DNA of 64,000 nt, from contig NZ_JAHLQF010000002.1 of the NCBI RefSeq assembly GCF_018918285.1, positions 62,001-126,000 on the forward strand, written 5' to 3'. Below the pieces are notes generated by a model. That model did not search any database, was not told where the DNA came from, and saw only the letters and a program-made list of their open reading frames with translations. The stretch comes from Clostridium mobile. Its GTDB lineage: Bacteria; Bacillota; Clostridia; Clostridiales; Clostridiaceae. This document shows positions 8,117 through 16,586 of the stretch, piece after piece (position 1 is the stretch's first letter; every line of letters begins with the position of its first letter). Position numbers and translations under genes: made by a program.

Positions 8117-9472
8117 ATGGGAATTTACAAAGAATGTGATATAAGGGGAGTATATATAGAAGAATTTGATGGAAAAGATGCTTACCATATAGGTAGAGCT
8201 ATAGGGACACTTATCCATGGGAAAACCGTAGTTGTAGGTGGGGATGTAAGAGTATCAACTCCCATATTAAAGGAGTTATTAATTCAAGGATTGATTAATA
8301 GCGGAATTAGGGTTATGGACATAGGTAGAGTTACCACACCAGCATTGTATTTTGCAAAAGATTATTTAAAAACCTATGGAGGGGTAATGGTAACTGCATC
8401 CCATAATCCAGCAAAATATAATGGATTTAAGATAATCTTAGGGAATGATCCAATTACTCCTGAAGAAATAAACTCTATAAAGGATATAGTAGATAAAAAA
8501 GAATACTTAAATGAAGAGGGAAAGAGGAGTTTAATAAATATTGACGAAGAGTATAAAGAGTATATAAAAAACTTAATTGGTGAAAAAGGAAATATAAAAG
8601 TAGTAATAGATTGCGGCAACGGAACTACCTCAAAATTAGCACCAGAGATATTTAGAGAGATGGGTTATGAAGTAAAGGAACTTTTTTGTGAATTCGATGG
8701 CAGTTTTCCCAATAGAGAACCTAACCCTGCAGCATATTCCAATTTAAAAAAGCTGCAACAAACAGTTTTAGAAAATAAGGCTGACTTAGGAGTAGCCTTT
8801 GATGGTGACGGGGATAGAGTAGTATTTGTTGATGATAAGGGAAGAATTGTTCAAAGTGAGGAAGCCTTTGTATTTTTAATTCACTATTATTTACAGGATT
8901 ATTTCCAGGGAAATAAAATAAATCCCTGTATAGTATATGATTTAAAGTCATCAAGTATTGTTAAAAGAAAAGTTGAGAGCATGGGTGGAATCCCTATAAT
9001 GGAAAAGTCCGGACATACATTTATTAAAAGTAGGTTTATAAAAGAAAGAGCAATTTTAGCGGGAGAAATAAGTGGACATTTCTTTTTTCACGAACTGGGT
9101 AAGGATGATGGGATCTATGCAGCTATAAAAATTGCTAGCATAATTTCAAAAGAAAAAGTTAAGATTTCAGAATTTGTAGATGGCATAGAGAAGACCACAA
9201 TTACTCCAGATATAAGAATCCCATGGCATAAGGATAAGAGAGAAAAATTATTGGATAAATTTAGAGCATTAAAGTCAATATATAATATTACAGAATTGGA
9301 TGGGGTCAAAATAGAATTTGAAGGAGGATGGTTGTTAATTAGAAAATCTGTGACGGAACCTTGTGTTACCTTAAGAATGGAAGGCATATCAAAAGAATAT
9401 GTAAATTATATGAAAGAAGAAATTACTAGGTTAATACCCGAATTGAAAGGGAAATTTAATGTAAACATTTGA
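8117..9472 (+). CDS. Phosphomannomutase/phosphoglucomutase family enzyme
   Basis: This is an alpha-D-phosphohexomutase of 451 residues that moves phosphate between C1 and C6 (or the equivalent positions). Key motifs are DIRG near the N-terminus, the phosphoserine loop TASHNPAKYNG (about residues 93-103), the Mg-binding loop DGDGDR (about 229-234), GEISGH (about 318-323) and a C-terminal phosphate-binding RxEG-like segment. It sits 10 bp after the FGGY kinase and 14 bp before the HAD phosphatase, in one transcription unit. Its role in the cluster is unclear: a pentose/hexose 1-phosphate intermediate would fit, but none of the neighbours demands it. Confidence 0.85.
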   Translation: MGIYKECDIRGVYIEEFDGKDAYHIGRAIGTLIHGKTVVVGGDVRVSTPILKELLIQGLINSGIRVMDIGRVTTPALYFAKDYLKTYGGVMVTASHNPAKYNGFKIILGNDPITPEEINSIKDIVDKKEYLNEEGKRSLINIDEEYKEYIKNLIGEKGNIKVVIDCGNGTTSKLAPEIFREMGYEVKELFCEFDGSFPNREPNPAAYSNLKKLQQTVLENKADLGVAFDGDGDRVVFVDDKGRIVQSEEAFVFLIHYYLQDYFQGNKINPCIVYDLKSSSIVKRKVESMGGIPIMEKSGHTFIKSRFIKERAILAGEISGHFFFHELGKDDGIYAAIKIASIISKEKVKISEFVDGIEKTTITPDIRIPWHKDKREKLLDKFRALKSIYNITELDGVKIEFEGGWLLIRKSVTEPCVTLRMEGISKEYVNYMKEEITRLIPELKGKFNVNI

Positions 9473-9486
9473 AATGGAGGGAAGCT

Positions 9487-10290
9487 ATGTTTAAGTTAGT
9501 TGCCTTGGACATAGATGGTACTTTACTGGATAATAATCATGAATTAAGCAGTAAAGTTGAAGAGACTTTAACAAGGGTAAAAGAAAAAGGCATAAGAATA
9601 ATATTAGCATCAGGGAGGGATTTTCCAGCAATAAAGCCATTCTTATACAAATTAGAAACAGAAGATTTATCTATTTGTATGAATGGATGTAAGGTATATG
9701 ATTACTCAGGTAAATTAATATTTGATGAAAGTATTGATAAAAAAACTTCAGAAGAGATAATTAAACTTTGTGAGGAAAAAGAAATTTACATTATTCTTTT
9801 TATGAATGAAAACATATATGTTGAAAAATCATTTAACTACATGGATTATGAAAACTATACGGGAAAAGGAATTGAAGTAGGAAAAATATCTGAGTTTATC
9901 AATAATAAAGCTGACAATATTTATAAAATACTCTTAGTAGGAGAACATGAAAGATTATTAGAAATTAAAAAAATATTAAAATTAGAATATAAAGGTAAAG
10001 TTAATGCAATTTTTTCATTACCTCAATTTTTAGAGATTTTTAGCAATAGAATTGATAAGGGTTTAATGCTGAAAAAAATAGCTAATCTTCACAATATCTC
10101 ACCAGAGAAGGTATTATCAATTGGAGATTGGGATAACGATATATCAATGATAGAATTTGCAGGCTTAGGGGTTGCTATGGGGAATGGGTCTTCTAAGTTA
10201 AAAGAAAAAGCAGATTTTATTACAAAAACTAATGAAGAACATGGTGTAGCCTATGCTTTAGAGAAGTTTATATTATCAAGTGATTCTTAG
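9487..10290 (+). CDS. Cof-type HAD-superfamily sugar phosphatase
   Basis: This is a class IIB (Cof/YidA-like) haloacid-dehalogenase hydrolase of 267 residues that dephosphorylates small phosphorylated metabolites. Motif I is DIDGTLLD at residues 8-15, motif II is the Ser in LASGR, and motifs III/IV are GLMLKK and GDWDNDISMIE near residue 215. ATG 9487 is chosen because GGAGGG lies directly upstream; an in-frame TTG at 9469 would overlap the preceding gene. The last residues and the stop (SSDS*) are encoded by the first bases of a truncated repeat at 10274, so the original C-terminus has been replaced. It may remove toxic phospho-intermediates of the polyol pathway. Confidence 0.85.
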   Translation: MFKLVALDIDGTLLDNNHELSSKVEETLTRVKEKGIRIILASGRDFPAIKPFLYKLETEDLSICMNGCKVYDYSGKLIFDESIDKKTSEEIIKLCEEKEIYIILFMNENIYVEKSFNYMDYENYTGKGIEVGKISEFINNKADNIYKILLVGEHERLLEIKKILKLEYKGKVNAIFSLPQFLEIFSNRIDKGLMLKKIANLHNISPEKVLSIGDWDNDISMIEFAGLGVAMGNGSSKLKEKADFITKTNEEHGVAYALEKFILSSDS

Positions 10291-10345
10291 GTTCAGATGG
10301 AGTTTGCTTAAAAGGAATACTTACTCCAGCTGAAGTTTAGAAGTT
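10274..10345 (+). repeat. Truncated copy of the dispersed repeat (copy C)
   Basis: The first 60 or so bases match the beginning of copy B (63024 onwards), starting TATCAAGTGATTC and including the CTTCAG...CTGAAG hairpin arms. The remainder of the 255-bp element is missing, with only an AGAAG-like scrap after it. It begins inside the HAD phosphatase gene and encodes its last four residues and stop codon. Confidence 0.85.
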
Positions 10346-10372
10346 TAAAAATATATTTGCAAAATTAAAAAC

Positions 10373-10430
10373 AGCTAAGTATGTAGTGAAATAGCTACTT
10401 TTTTAAAGTAGCTTTACTGCATACTTAGCT
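10373..10430. terminator. Long near-perfect hairpin, related to the one at 10917
   Basis: AGCTAAGTATG arms continue into TAGT/ACT and AGCTACTTT/AAAGTAGCT for about 25 paired bases round a TTTT loop. It lies between the convergent HAD and HesB-like genes and could terminate both. Its outer arms resemble those of the hairpin on the other side of the HesB-like gene, so it may also be a small palindromic repeat. Confidence 0.7.
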
Positions 10431-10444
10431 TTCTATTTAAGAAA

Positions 10445-10777
10445 TTAATGACAACCTGGACAAGTTGAACAACCATCGCCATCATCAGTTCTTAATAATG
10501 GTTGTAAATCGAAACCTCCAAGGCCGTTTTCTTCATCACAAGTTAGTGTAAATCCACCAAACTGTGCAATTAAGTCTTTATCTACTAAAAAAGTTAAATC
10601 TTCTATTTTAGTAACTTCATCATTTGTCCTTTGCTCATCTAGAACAATATTAAATACTGGACCACCACAGCCATGACCAGCTAAATTTATTCTAATTGAC
10701 TTTGATGTAACATTATTTTCTTCAAGAAACTTTAAAAATTCCTTATAAGCTATTTCGCTCATGCTAAAAGCTTTCAT
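10445..10777 (-). CDS. HesB-like (IscA-superfamily) protein
   Basis: This is a small 110-residue protein of the HesB/IscA-type fold, which is linked to iron-sulfur metabolism. It has GHGCGGPVFNI (about residues 34-44) and ends in a cysteine-rich tail GDGCSTCPGCH, a pattern typical of the clostridial HesB-like family (some members are selenoproteins; here the codons are ordinary Cys). ATG 10775-10777 is preferred because GGAGGT lies 6 bp upstream; an in-frame ATA-rich extension to 10810 lacks a ribosome site. It stands alone between two related hairpins. Whether it carries a cluster or has another role is unknown. Confidence 0.75.
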   Translation of the reverse strand: MKAFSMSEIAYKEFLKFLEENNVTSKSIRINLAGHGCGGPVFNIVLDEQRTNDEVTKIEDLTFLVDKDLIAQFGGFTLTCDEENGLGGFDLQPLLRTDDGDGCSTCPGCH

Positions 10778-10916
10778 AATTTTAACCTCCTTTGTGATTA
10801 ATAGTATCATTTTAATATATTAGAATGTAATTTTCAAACTATATATATCATTTTCTTTATGTTTTATAAATATATTTTCAAATGTATATTATAATAAATT
10901 GTTTTCTCAAATGGAT

Positions 10917-10974
10917 AGCTAAATACGTAGTAAAGCCGCTCCAGAAAAAGTCGCTTTTTTACTACGTATTTAGC
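10917..10974. repeat. Second long hairpin of the same type
   Basis: Perfect outer arms AGCTAAATACGTAGTAAA pair with their complement around 10957-10974. The outer half resembles the arms at 10373-10430 (AGCTAA-TA-GTAGT-AA). It lies in the 380-bp gap upstream of the HesB-like gene, where no gene is apparent. The similar AAATATATTTT stretches on either side suggest the hairpin was copied with some flank. Confidence 0.65.
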
Positions 10975-11157
10975 TCTTAATAGTTTACAAATATATTTTG
11001 AAAATTTTATCATGATAAGTATTTTGTCAATTATTGATTCACTTAATTATAGTAAACACTACTTATTGTCTAAATTTTAAAAGTTCTTATTGTAGCGAGA
11101 CAGCATAAAAAGCATTATATAGCACTTTTTATTTGTAGAAATAATCACTCACAAAAA

Positions 11158-11316
11158 CTAATTATCTTCATAAAACTTAATCATATTTGTAATAACTTCA
11201 AGTCTTGCCTGAACTTCAGGGTAATCCATGTAGTTATCGCCATACTGATATTTAAAACTTTCTTTAAGTTCTTCTAACTCCTCTTTTAAAAGAGCTACTT
11301 TTACGTCTTTATCCAT
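11158..11316 (-). CDS. Small hypothetical protein (52 residues)
   Basis: The ORF starts ATG at 11314-11316 with GGAGGT 8 bp upstream and encodes a charged, probably helical protein: MDKDVKVALLKEELEELK, then YGDNYMDYPEVQARLEV, ending in YEDN. The Leu/Glu/Lys heptad-like pattern in the first 25 residues suggests a short coiled coil. I do not recognise a family. The good ribosome site and codon pattern support it as real. It stands alone between the hairpin region and the feo promoter, transcribed leftward. Confidence 0.65.
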   Translation of the reverse strand: MDKDVKVALLKEELEELKESFKYQYGDNYMDYPEVQARLEVITNMIKFYEDN

Positions 11317-11552
11317 ACTAATTTTACCTCCGTGAACTTTATATATTCATTATTCCACATATGAAGCGTAATTAAAATAATAAATAAGCTAAATTACTAA
11401 AATTAAAAGATAGTTCTTAAATAAAATGGTACTTGATTTACTTAATAATGTTTTGGTAGTTAAGCTTATATGATTGAAGGATATAAAGCATAAGAGATTT
11501 AAATTAGAATAAATTTCAGATGAAAAATTTTCTCAATAATGCTCTATATAGC

Positions 11553-11610
11553 TTGACAATAAAAAAACAATAGGGGTATAATATAATAAGCAATGATAAT
11601 GATTTTCAAT
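11553..11610 (+). promoter_or_regulatory. feoA promoter with Fur box
   Basis: TTGACA (11553-11558), an 18-bp spacer and TATAAT (11577-11582) form a strong promoter. A 7-1-7 Fur-type box, TGATAATGATTTTCA (11594-11608), lies just after the -10 and has one mismatch to the ideal inverted repeat. Iron-replete Fur is expected to block feoAB. The 230 bp upstream to 11317 hold nothing recognisable. Confidence 0.82.
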
Positions 11611-11635
11611 ATTAATAAATTTCGGAGGCGGTTTT

Positions 11636-11854
11636 ATGACACTGGATCAGGTTACAAAGGGTAAGAAAATAGAAATAATTAATATACCCGATGATAATAT
11701 TCGTGTACAAGCTATAAGACTTGGAATATGTGAAGGAGCTCAGCTTATTTGTGCAGAAAAATTACCAGCTGGTCCTATTGTATTACAAAATAGAATGCAA
11801 GAGGTTGCTATAGGGCGAAGATTAGCAGAGACCATAGAAGTAAAAGTTGTTTAA
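11636..11854 (+). CDS. feoA: Ferrous iron transport protein A
   Basis: This is a 72-residue SH3-like FeoA protein, a cytoplasmic accessory to FeoB. It has the typical TLDQVTKGKKIEI start and the pattern LGICEGAQLICAEKLPAGPIVLQ. The ribosome site is CGGAGGCGG. It is 20 bp upstream of feoB in the same operon and downstream of a Fur box, so it should be induced by iron shortage. Confidence 0.92.
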   Translation: MTLDQVTKGKKIEIINIPDDNIRVQAIRLGICEGAQLICAEKLPAGPIVLQNRMQEVAIGRRLAETIEVKVV

Positions 11855-11874
11855 TTGACGATAGGAGGTTTAGC

Positions 11875-13734
11875 ATGAGTTGTCATGATTTAAATAAGGT
11901 AGTAGAAGTTCCTGCTGGTAGCAAAAAGATAGTATTAGTAGGTAACCCCAATGTAGGGAAATCTGTGTTTTTCAATGCTTTGACAGGTATATATGTGGAT
12001 GTATCTAACTTTCCAGGTACAACAGTAGATATTAGTCATGGAAAATACAAAGAAGATATAGTTATAGATACACCAGGTGTATATGGGGTATCTTCATTTA
12101 ATGATGAAGAAAGAGTAGCAAGAGATGTTATACTTGAGGCAGATGTTATTTTGAATGTAGTAGACGCTTTGCACTTAGAAAGGGATCTATTTTTAACTCA
12201 ACAAATAATAGATATGGGCAAACCCACAATAGTTGCTCTTAATATGATGGATGATGTTAAGAAAAATGGACTAAGTATAGATGTAAAAAAACTCTCTAAT
12301 GAATTAGGAGTAGAGGTTATTCCAACAGTAGCTACTGCAGGCGAAGGTATAGAAAAGGTAAAGGATTCTATTTGCTGTGCTAGAAGAGGTAAGGCTATAG
12401 ATATAGTTAAAGCTCATATTAACAGTGTAAAAGATAAAGTAGAATTTGAAGCAGAAGCTCTTTTAGTACTTGAAGAGGATGAAAATGTTATGGAGCGTAA
12501 TAATATAACTTCTAATGAGCATTTAAGAGAAGAAATTTATTTAAAAAGAAGAAGAAGGGTAGACGAAGTTATCTCCAAAGTAGTTTCAGAAAATAATGAT
12601 GGAGCATCCTTTAAGACTAAATTAGGAAGATGGATGGTACAACCTTTAACAGGAATACCTATCTTACTAGTTACCCTATATATTATGTATCAAATAATCG
12701 GTGTATTTGTGGCTCAAACTGTGGTAGGAATTACAGAAGAGGTCATAATGGGAACTTATTATAATGATTTTATAATGAACATATTTTCTAATGTACTTTC
12801 AACAGAGACTTTTATAGGTCAACTACTTATTGGTGAATTTGGATTGCTAACAATGGCCCCAATATACTTAATAGGATTGTTATTACCTTTAGTTATTGGT
12901 TTTTATCTAATTTTGTCATCCTTAGAGGATTCAGGATACTTACCAAGGATAGCTACTTTGGTAGACCGTCTATTAACGGGACTAGGATTAAATGGTAGAG
13001 CAGTTATTCCTATGATATTAGGCTTTGGTTGTGTTACTATGGCTACTATTTCTACTCGTATATTAGGGTCTAAAAGAGAAAGGTTTATTGCTACTATGCT
13101 CCTAGGACTAGCTATTCCTTGCTCTGCTCAGTTAGGGGTAATTGCAGGCCTTATTGCTCCACTAGGTGCAAAATATTTTATGATTTATACAATTACTATA
13201 CTTGCAGTGTTTGTTATTACAGGAACCTTATTAAATAAAGTAATGCCAGGAAAATCAACAGATTTATTAATTGATTTACCACCTTTAAGATTACCGCAAT
13301 TATCTAATGTGTTAAAAAAGACTCGTACTAAAACTGTAATGTTTATGAAAGAAGCAGCTCCATTATTTATCTTAGGTGCAGCTCTAATTACAGGAATGCA
13401 ATATACTGGTATATTAGATGGTATTATAGATTTATTTACACCATTAACTCAAGGTTTCTTAAAGTTAGATCCAAGAGTTACTCAAGCCTTTATTATGGGT
13501 ATTGTAAGAAGAGACTTTGGAGCCGCGGGATTAAATAGTTTGGCTAGTGAAGGAATTTTATCAGCACCTCAATTAATAGTTTCATTGGTAGCAATCACTT
13601 TATTTGTACCTTGTATTGCTGCTATAATGATTATATTTAAAGAAAGAAGCTGGAAGGAATCAGCAGTTATTTGGATCGGAAGTTTTGTTATTGCATTTTT
13701 AACAGGTGGTATTTTAGCTCAGTTTATAATATAG
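11875..13734 (+). CDS. feoB: Ferrous iron transporter B
   Basis: This is the membrane ferrous-iron permease with a cytoplasmic GTPase domain. The G1 motif GNPNVGKS (about residues 23-30), G3 DTPG (about 63-66) and G4 NMMD (about 122-125) lie in the first 170 residues. A helical domain follows, then about eight membrane segments from residue 255 to the end. Gate-type motifs are visible, including FGCV...T in the first half and a repeat in RRDFGAAG. At 619 residues it is short compared with E. coli FeoB (773) but normal for clostridial forms. It is co-transcribed with feoA and a small cysteine-rich gene. Confidence 0.93.
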   Translation: MSCHDLNKVVEVPAGSKKIVLVGNPNVGKSVFFNALTGIYVDVSNFPGTTVDISHGKYKEDIVIDTPGVYGVSSFNDEERVARDVILEADVILNVVDALHLERDLFLTQQIIDMGKPTIVALNMMDDVKKNGLSIDVKKLSNELGVEVIPTVATAGEGIEKVKDSICCARRGKAIDIVKAHINSVKDKVEFEAEALLVLEEDENVMERNNITSNEHLREEIYLKRRRRVDEVISKVVSENNDGASFKTKLGRWMVQPLTGIPILLVTLYIMYQIIGVFVAQTVVGITEEVIMGTYYNDFIMNIFSNVLSTETFIGQLLIGEFGLLTMAPIYLIGLLLPLVIGFYLILSSLEDSGYLPRIATLVDRLLTGLGLNGRAVIPMILGFGCVTMATISTRILGSKRERFIATMLLGLAIPCSAQLGVIAGLIAPLGAKYFMIYTITILAVFVITGTLLNKVMPGKSTDLLIDLPPLRLPQLSNVLKKTRTKTVMFMKEAAPLFILGAALITGMQYTGILDGIIDLFTPLTQGFLKLDPRVTQAFIMGIVRRDFGAAGLNSLASEGILSAPQLIVSLVAITLFVPCIAAIMIIFKERSWKESAVIWIGSFVIAFLTGGILAQFII

Positions 13735-13773
13735 ATATATAAGCTATTACCACTGGTTTAGTAAGAAGGTGAA

Positions 13774-13926
13774 ATGATGACAGTTATTTGTCCAACTTGT
13801 AAAATGGAAATAAAGGATGCAGATAAAAATCCTAGATGTCCAAGATGTCATAGTATTGTAGAAAAGCCTTTAAAATGTGAGGACTGTAAGGGATGTTCAT
13901 TGTTTAGAACCTGTAAAAAGAATTAA
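13774..13926 (+). CDS. Small cysteine-rich zinc-ribbon-like protein after feoB
   Basis: This is a 50-residue ORF, MMTVICPTCKMEIKDADKNP followed by CPRC and CEDCKGCSLFRTC, with four CxxC-like knuckles that could bind zinc or iron. AGAAGGTGAA precedes the tandem ATGs. It is 39 bp after feoB and ends just before the terminator, so it is the last gene of the iron operon. Short Cys-rich proteins after feoB are seen in many anaerobes (FeoC or FeoB-associated classes), but I cannot assign this one to a named class with confidence. Confidence 0.75.
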   Translation: MMTVICPTCKMEIKDADKNPRCPRCHSIVEKPLKCEDCKGCSLFRTCKKN

Positions 13927-13931
13927 AAAGG

Positions 13932-13970
13932 ACTCCAACCGATGTTTATATCAACGGTTGGAGTTTTTTA
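13932..13970 (+). terminator. Terminator of the feo operon
   Basis: A perfect 10-bp stem, ACTCCAACCG with CGGTTGGAGT, is followed by TTTTTT, 5 bp after the small Cys-rich gene. Confidence 0.9.
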
Positions 13971-13973
13971 TCG

Positions 13974-14002
13974 TTGCTTTATATAACCAATACTGGTATA
14001 AT
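13974..14002 (+). promoter_or_regulatory. Promoter of the corrinoid uptake operon
   Basis: TTGCTT (13974-13979), a 17-bp spacer and TATAAT (13997-14002) place transcription start near 14010, just ahead of the cobalamin riboswitch. Confidence 0.7.
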
Positions 14003-14031
14003 TTATTTCAAATTAAATAGTTTAATATTTT

Positions 14032-14225
14032 AGGTGCCTTATATTATAAGGTTAAAAGGGAAAGTGGTTTAAATCCACTGCAGCCCCGCTACTGTAAGCA
14101 AGGACGAAGTCCATATCCACTGGAATTAATTTCTGGGAAGGAGGACTGAGTATGATATGCGAGCCAGGAAACCTGCCTAAAATAGTAGGACTAGCCTTCG
14201 GGGGGAGGGGGAAGCCAGCATGATA
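14032..14225 (+). ncRNA. Cobalamin riboswitch
   Basis: This leader has the hallmark AGGTGCC start, the AAAAGGGAA...GTGG segment, the core CAGCCCCGCTACTGTAA, and the B12-box-like GAGCCAGGAAACCTGCC near 14160-14177. It precedes a corrinoid ABC transporter and a transcription terminator. High adenosylcobalamin should therefore favour termination and lower uptake. Confidence 0.93.
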
Positions 14226-14262
14226 CACGTTTTGTTAGTATGTTTTGAAAAAGGATAGACAT

Positions 14263-14286
14263 CTCCCATTTTGGGAGTTTTTTTAT
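14263..14286 (+). terminator. Riboswitch expression-platform terminator
   Basis: CTCCCA (14263-14268) pairs with TGGGAG (14272-14277), followed by a run of U residues. It is placed between the aptamer and the first transporter gene, where a riboswitch-controlled terminator is expected. Confidence 0.8.
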
Positions 14287-14335
14287 TTTAAGAGAATATT
14301 TCAAATTTAATTAGATTTATTAGGAGGCAGTACAG

Positions 14336-15457
14336 ATGAAGAATAAAACAAGAAAATTTATAGTTAGTTTACTATCCTTTATATTACTAATATCTTTTAC
14401 AGCTTGTAGTAAGGGTGAAAAAGTTGAAGATAAGGGTAATAGTAATAAAGTTATTACTATAAAAGATTCAACGGGCAAGGATATAGAGATTAAATTGCCA
14501 GTAGAAAGAGTTGTATCCTTAAATAGACAGACTTCTGAAGCACTTAAAATACTAGAGGTTGATGATAAAGTAGTAGGTACTGGGGATACTACAGTGAAAA
14601 ATAACCCTTATCTAGGATTTGATAATGTTCCAGACTTAGGAAAAACTGATAAGGTGAATATTGAAGAAATTATAAAATTAAAACCTGAAATAGTTTTTGC
14701 CCATACAAATAGAAATAAAGATGTATTAGAAGAAAAATTGGAGCCTGTAGGCATTAAAGTAGTAAGAATAGATAATTATCTTCCGGAAAAAATGAATGAT
14801 GAAATGAAATTGCTAGGACAAATATTTAGTAAGGAAGATAGAGTAAAGGAATTTTTGGATTGGAAGAAAAATTTAGAGAGTTTAGTGGAAGAAAGAGTAA
14901 AAGGTATAGAGGATAAAGATAAAAAGTCAGTATTAGCTTTATCTGTAGGATTCCTAAACTCAGATGGTGGATATAGAGTATTTCCAAGTAAATCAAAAGA
15001 CGGAAAACCAGGTGTTGGAGAGGGATATGCCACTATTTTAGCTGGAGGTAAGGATGCTGGTGATTTAGAATGGAACCCTTCTGAAAAGAGTACAACCATA
15101 CTTGTAAATGACGAGTATGTTTTAAAGAATAACCCTGAAGTGGTTACTCTTCATGGAACTTGGTTAGGAGGATATAATGAAGAGAATAAAAAAGCTTTTG
15201 AAGATGTATTAAATAATATCAAAAAAATGTCAAGTTTAGAGAAGTTGGACGCTGGTAAAAATGATGAAGTATATATATTTCATACGGACATGCTAGGAGC
15301 TAACAAAAGACCAATAGGTGTTTTACAATTAGCTAAATACTTATACCCAGAAAAATTTAAAGATGTGGAACCAGAACAATATGCTAAAGAATATTTTAAT
15401 AAATGGTTAGGAACTGAGTATAAAGGAATATGGTTCTATTCTGCAAAGGATAAATAG
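14336..15457 (+). CDS. Corrinoid ABC transporter substrate-binding lipoprotein
   Basis: This is a periplasmic-binding-protein-like lipoprotein of 373 residues. The signal segment ends in ISFTAC, so Cys24 is the likely lipid-anchored residue. The binding domain has the BtuF/FecB fold pattern: VVSLNRQTSEALKIL, then NIEEIIKLKPEIVFAH, with a long helix linking two lobes. It lies directly behind a cobalamin riboswitch and ahead of BtuC- and BtuD-like genes, so a corrinoid is the likely ligand. The protein is longer than BtuF, with an inserted stretch in the second lobe (about residues 200-300). Confidence 0.88.
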   Translation: MKNKTRKFIVSLLSFILLISFTACSKGEKVEDKGNSNKVITIKDSTGKDIEIKLPVERVVSLNRQTSEALKILEVDDKVVGTGDTTVKNNPYLGFDNVPDLGKTDKVNIEEIIKLKPEIVFAHTNRNKDVLEEKLEPVGIKVVRIDNYLPEKMNDEMKLLGQIFSKEDRVKEFLDWKKNLESLVEERVKGIEDKDKKSVLALSVGFLNSDGGYRVFPSKSKDGKPGVGEGYATILAGGKDAGDLEWNPSEKSTTILVNDEYVLKNNPEVVTLHGTWLGGYNEENKKAFEDVLNNIKKMSSLEKLDAGKNDEVYIFHTDMLGANKRPIGVLQLAKYLYPEKFKDVEPEQYAKEYFNKWLGTEYKGIWFYSAKDK

Positions 15458-15479
15458 ATTAGAAAAGAGGTATATTTTA

Positions 15480-16574
15480 TTGGAAGATAGGCAGTTAAAC
15501 AGCGTAAAAAAAGTTTATTTAAACAGTAAAAATAAGAAAAATATGATGTTAATTACTTTGTTTATAGCTAGCCTAGTGGTTTTCTTCTATTCATTAACTA
15601 TAGGGACAGCAAAAATGTCCCTTAGTGATTTTATGAAAATATTACTAGGCAAATTTATAGATAGAATTGATACGAGTACAATAAATGATTATGAACTTAA
15701 TAGTTATATTATATTTTCAGTAAGGCTTCCTAGAATTTTACTTGCTTTTCTTGCCGGATTCTCTTTAGGAGGGGCTGGAGTTGTAATGCAAGGTATATTT
15801 AGAAATCCACTGGCAAGTCCCTTTACCCTAGGAGTTTCCAATGGTGCAGCTTTTGGGGCGGCAATGGCCATAGTTTTAGGAACTAGTATTTTCAAGTTTA
15901 AAGTTCAATCATTTCCTGTATTAATAGCTGTAAATGCTTTTATATTTGGTTGTGTATCTCTTTTCTTAGTCTACTTAATAGGTAGAATAAAGGTAGGCTC
16001 TACAACTGTATTGTTACTTGCAGGAGTCGCGGTAGGTAGCCTTTTTTCTGCTGGAGTTTCTGTATTGAAATATTTTTCAAGTAATGAAGCACTAAGAGAT
16101 TTAGATACTTGGCTTATGGGTGGATTTTGGGGAGCTAATTATAAAAATATTACGCTTCTTTTTCCTTTAATAGCCATATGTACTATTATCTTAATAAAAA
16201 TATCCTGGGATTTAAATGCGCTTTTATCGGGAGAAGAGGTAGCTCTTACTTTAGGAATAGATGTAAAGAAAATTGTAGTGATTTCTCTTCTAATAGTTAC
16301 TTTGATGGCTTCAGGAGTAATAGCTTTTACAGGAGTAATAGGATTTATAGGATTAGTAGCTCCTCATATAAGCAGAAGTTTTATTGGTACGGATAATAGG
16401 TATTTAATTCCATGTTCCTGTTTACTTGGAGGAATACTATTGCTCATATCAGATACCATAGGTAGAACTATAATTTCACCTATAGAAATACCAGTTGGTA
16501 TAATAACTTCTCTTATAGGAGCACCTTTCTTTATATATATATTGATAAAGAAGGACAGTATTTCTTATGAATAG
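15480..16574 (+). CDS. Corrinoid ABC transporter permease (BtuC/FecCD family)
   Basis: This is an integral membrane permease of 364 residues with about ten hydrophobic segments. Family hallmarks are SVRLPRILLAFLAGFSLGGAG (residues about 78-98), NPLASPFTLG, GFIGLVAPHISR (about 288-299) and the C-terminal GAPFFIYILIKK. The start is TTG after AAAGAGGT; no better ATG exists before the first membrane segment. It lies in the riboswitch-led operon between the binding lipoprotein and the ATPase. Confidence 0.9.
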   Translation: MEDRQLNSVKKVYLNSKNKKNMMLITLFIASLVVFFYSLTIGTAKMSLSDFMKILLGKFIDRIDTSTINDYELNSYIIFSVRLPRILLAFLAGFSLGGAGVVMQGIFRNPLASPFTLGVSNGAAFGAAMAIVLGTSIFKFKVQSFPVLIAVNAFIFGCVSLFLVYLIGRIKVGSTTVLLLAGVAVGSLFSAGVSVLKYFSSNEALRDLDTWLMGGFWGANYKNITLLFPLIAICTIILIKISWDLNALLSGEEVALTLGIDVKKIVVISLLIVTLMASGVIAFTGVIGFIGLVAPHISRSFIGTDNRYLIPCSCLLGGILLLISDTIGRTIISPIEIPVGIITSLIGAPFFIYILIKKDSISYE

Positions 16575-16586
16575 GGGGATTGAGAA

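Noticed and set aside
8117..9472. Phosphoglucosamine mutase (glmM) identity for the phosphohexomutase
   Set aside because: The start MGIYKECDIRG and the catabolic context fit the PMM/PGM branch rather than GlmM.
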